7,350 nucleotides of DNA from assembly GCA_024640745.1 (NCBI GenBank), contig JAHEEL010000118.1, forward strand, positions 1 to 7,350. The letters run 5' to 3'. Positions 6,587 to 7,350 of this stretch are shown one piece after another. Source of the DNA: Actinomycetes bacterium (GTDB taxonomy: Bacteria; Actinomycetota; Acidimicrobiia; Spongiisociales; UBA5794). The first letter of the stretch is position 1. Each line of letters starts with the position of its first letter. A program made the position numbers and the translations under genes. The notes under the pieces are model-generated. The model saw only the letters and a list, made by a program, of their open reading frames with translations, was not told the DNA's origin and did no database searches.

Positions 6587-7350
6587 ATGACGCCGACCAT
6601 CTCCGCGCTCAACCCCTACCGTCTCACCTCCCTGCAACGTGTCGTCGATCCTCGCTACCCCTCCAACCGCCTAGCGCTCGCCGGGGCGGTGTTGGCAGCC
6701 GCAGTTGCAGCCGTCGCACTGCTCCTCGGCGCAGACCTCGGATTCGGACCGCTGGGAGCGGCGATGGCCGTGTTTCTCTCGTGGGCCATCGCCCGCGAAC
6801 TCGATCCCGACCATCCTGCGTCCGCTGCATTCGCGATGCCGGCGGCATTCGTGCTGCTGCTCGCAGCCGGCGAAGCTTCCCTCCTCGTGAGCGCCGCCGT
6901 TCTCCTCGCGACCCGCATCACGGCCGGTACCGTCGGCACCGACCTTCGACCCCTCGACGTCCTTGTCTTGATCGGGCTATCGGGACTCCTCGGAAGCCAG
7001 TCGATCGGCGTCGTGGGTCTGGCCCTCATCGTCGCCGCCCTGTTCATCACGGATCGCTCGGCGGTCCGGTCGGCCGCGATCGCCGTCGCCGCCGTTGCCG
7101 CGTTCGCCGCCGTCGCCGTCGCCTCTGGTAGCGGGCTCGCCTGGGGTACGCCCGGTGGCGGGGACTGGGCCACGCTCGCTGTCTCCGTGATCGCGAGCCT
7201 CCTGATCATTCCCGCTTCACCGGTTGCCACCCCGACGGACCGGGGAAGCGGAACGATCGACGTGAAGCGAGTGACCGCAGCTCGGCTCATGGCCGCTCTC
7301 GCGGTGGTAGGCGCCTTCTTCGTGGCGGGAGGCATCGGCATACAGGCAGT
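6587..7350 (+). CDS. Unrecognised polytopic membrane protein, 3' end cut by window edge
   Basis: The frame is open from an ATG at 6587 to the window end, giving the first 254 residues. The N-terminus is short and polar (MTPTISALNPYRLTSLQRVVD, in outline 1-28). About nine hydrophobic segments follow, roughly at 29-48, 53-69, 80-94, 96-110, 122-136, 139-154, 161-180, 193-210 and 231-251. They are rich in alanine, valine and leucine, with a charged loop RELDPDHPASA (70-80) after the second helix and a hydrophilic loop at 212-230. I do not recognise the family. It begins 52 bases after the tupC stop on the same strand and could be co-transcribed with tupABC, but no ribosome-binding site or promoter is obvious. 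Overlapping frames here have long open stretches. This frame is preferred because its hydrophobic pattern and third-position GC look coding. Confidence 0.75.
   Translation, partial: MTPTISALNPYRLTSLQRVVDPRYPSNRLALAGAVLAAAVAAVALLLGADLGFGPLGAAMAVFLSWAIARELDPDHPASAAFAMPAAFVLLLAAGEASLLVSAAVLLATRITAGTVGTDLRPLDVLVLIGLSGLLGSQSIGVVGLALIVAALFITDRSAVRSAAIAVAAVAAFAAVAVASGSGLAWGTPGGGDWATLAVSVIASLLIIPASPVATPTDRGSGTIDVKRVTAARLMAALAVVGAFFVAGGIGIQA

Noticed and set aside
6655..7341. A 228-codon minus-strand frame and a 196-codon plus-strand frame (6541-7131) competing with the membrane protein
   Set aside because: The minus-strand translation is Ala/Arg/Thr repetitive and the other plus frame is Arg-rich. 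Only the frame from 6587 gives a regular pattern of membrane segments and stays open to the window edge.

Overview
This is a GC-rich window with GTG starts, leaderless-looking promoters and actinobacterial-type -10 elements (TAnnnT). That suggests a high-GC Actinomycetota genome, possibly an Acidimicrobiia-like lineage; this is inferred from composition and gene style, not from a marker gene. It holds nine protein-coding genes packed tightly, two of them cut by the window edges. I see no RNA genes, insertion sequences, CRISPR arrays or gene-free stretches above 300 bases.

Left part (1-2844). The 5' portion of a YyaL/SPATA20-type (DUF255, thioredoxin-like) gene runs leftward off the window. 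A 10-TM EamA-family exporter is divergent from it. It is followed by a convergent gene for an exported ferritin-like DUF2202 protein on the minus strand. Middle part (2845-3728). A 149-bp divergent intergenic region separates the DUF2202 gene from a SIMPL-domain (DUF541) lipoprotein gene. This region carries two copies of the 8-bp palindrome ACGATCGT.

Right part (3798-6534) is a coherent oxyanion-uptake locus. It has a one-domain ModE-like repressor, then tupA (substrate-binding lipoprotein), tupB (permease) and tupC (ATPase), all on the plus strand, with a 4-bp tupB/tupC overlap. Between the regulator gene and tupA lies an inverted repeat (CGTTATGA-N7-TCATTACG) on top of the tupA promoter. 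It resembles the classical ModE operator, so the regulator probably controls the transporter in response to tungstate, or possibly vanadate or molybdate. Neither the regulator nor the ATPase has a TOBE/Mop oxyanion-binding domain, so how the signal is sensed is open. The window ends inside a gene for an unrecognised polytopic membrane protein 52 bases downstream of tupC.
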